Positions 63,792 through 64,000 of a DNA stretch of 64,000 nt are shown here, piece by piece (positions within the stretch are counted from its first letter, which is position 1; each line of letters opens with the position of its first letter). The DNA is taken from the NCBI RefSeq assembly GCF_900101865.1, contig NZ_FNAH01000009.1:1-64000 (forward strand), read 5' to 3'. Position numbers and translations under genes: made by a program. The notes under the pieces are model-generated. The model searched no databases and had not been told where the DNA came from. It saw nothing but the letters and a program-made list of their open reading frames with translations. Origin of the DNA: Paracoccus isoporae. GTDB lineage: Bacteria; Pseudomonadota; Alphaproteobacteria; Rhodobacterales; Rhodobacteraceae.

Positions 63792-64000
63792 TTATTCCTG
63801 GCTCAGCGGCACGGGCTGGGCATCGCCTTCATCTCCGCGCATCAGCGCCGGATCGGCGGCGGCCATGGCAACCATGCTGGCCAGATCCTCATCCTTGCTG
63901 ATATCGGCGAAGGCGTAGCGCGCGGTCAGATTGGCCGGCGACAATTCCAGGTTCTTGACCACCTGCGCCCCCGGCGCCGCGGGGCCATAGGTGCGGCCAT
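63792..64000 (-). CDS. 3' end of an unidentified protein gene (truncated by the window)
   Basis: Reading in from the right edge on the minus strand gives 68 residues: G-R-T-Y-G-P-A-A-P-G-A, then N-L-E-L-S-P-A-N-L-T-A-R-Y-A-F-A-D-I, ending with a stop at 63792-63794. The acidic, Ala-rich C-terminus does not let me name the family. It is upstream of fnrL on the same strand with about 210 bases between. Confidence 0.6.
   Translation of the reverse strand, partial: GRTYGPAAPGAQVVKNLELSPANLTARYAFADISKDEDLASMVAMAAADPALMRGDEGDAQPVPLSQE

Overview
The window is high-GC, densely packed alphaproteobacterial chromosome. It points to the Rhodobacteraceae/Paracoccaceae, probably Paracoccus or a relative. 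The evidence is an FnrL-type Crp/Fnr regulator with an N-terminal Cys cluster, a long C-terminally extended ribosomal protein L21, a DUF1127 miniprotein, CtaA/UbiA aerobic respiratory genes, several small conserved membrane proteins of a kind common in this family, and a type A RNase P RNA. No plasmid, phage, CRISPR or defence cassette is visible. The only mobile DNA is the 3' end of an IS3-family element at the left edge. The only clear base-composition anomaly is an AT-richer island at about 55.4-57.2 kb.

Layout. 0-0.9 kb: IS3 remnant, a possible XRE-regulator remnant and a gene-free stretch. 0.9-3.3: SulP anion transporter and a tandem universal stress protein. 3.5-9.8: prmA/msrA, DUF1127, rsmE and ubiA back to back, then an OmpA/BON protein with a small coiled-coil membrane partner. 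9.9-17.3: aminotransferase/sseA, smpB, a CbpM/CbpA-like chaperone pair, DUF4202, M20 amidohydrolase, GH1 beta-glucosidase. 17.4-20.1: trpA, a GNAT, a TerB-J protein, an exported protein. 20.3-24.7: TAXI-TRAP transporter operon (binding protein, fused permease, UspA). 25-34.7: CMD-family protein, RatA/Coq10-like protein, zinc metallopeptidase, DedA, dsbB, gyrA, AI-2E-type permease, J-protein/bolA divergent pair, tRNA-Gly(GCC), a DUF5671 pair. 34.8-41.2: ctaA, M32 carboxypeptidase, glpK, flavin reductase/aldo-keto reductase, GNAT. 41.3-54.7: rpmA-rplU, tkt, DMT transporter, lipid A-type acyltransferase, DUF4139 protein, CPA antiporter, DEAD-box helicase, lnt, rpmG. 54.8-58.8: rnpB, the AT-rich island carrying one DUF616-FkbM fusion gene, nadE. 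58.9-64: MORN-repeat/small membrane/CoxE-type VWA operon, M48 protease, fnrL and the 3' end of one more gene.

Themes. Most genes are housekeeping: translation and RNA (rplU, rpmA, rpmG, prmA, rsmE, smpB, rnpB, tRNA-Gly, DEAD helicase), envelope (lnt, acyltransferase, OmpA, dsbB, MORN) and respiration (ubiA, ctaA, fnrL). Two universal stress proteins each accompany a transporter. Three J-domain proteins are scattered through the window. The less familiar pieces are the MORN-TM-VWA operon without a visible MoxR ATPase, the DUF616-FkbM fusion in its AT-rich island, and a structured intergenic repeat seen at three places (3.4, 12.6 and 20.1 kb). Functions come from reading the translated sequence; no database search was run.
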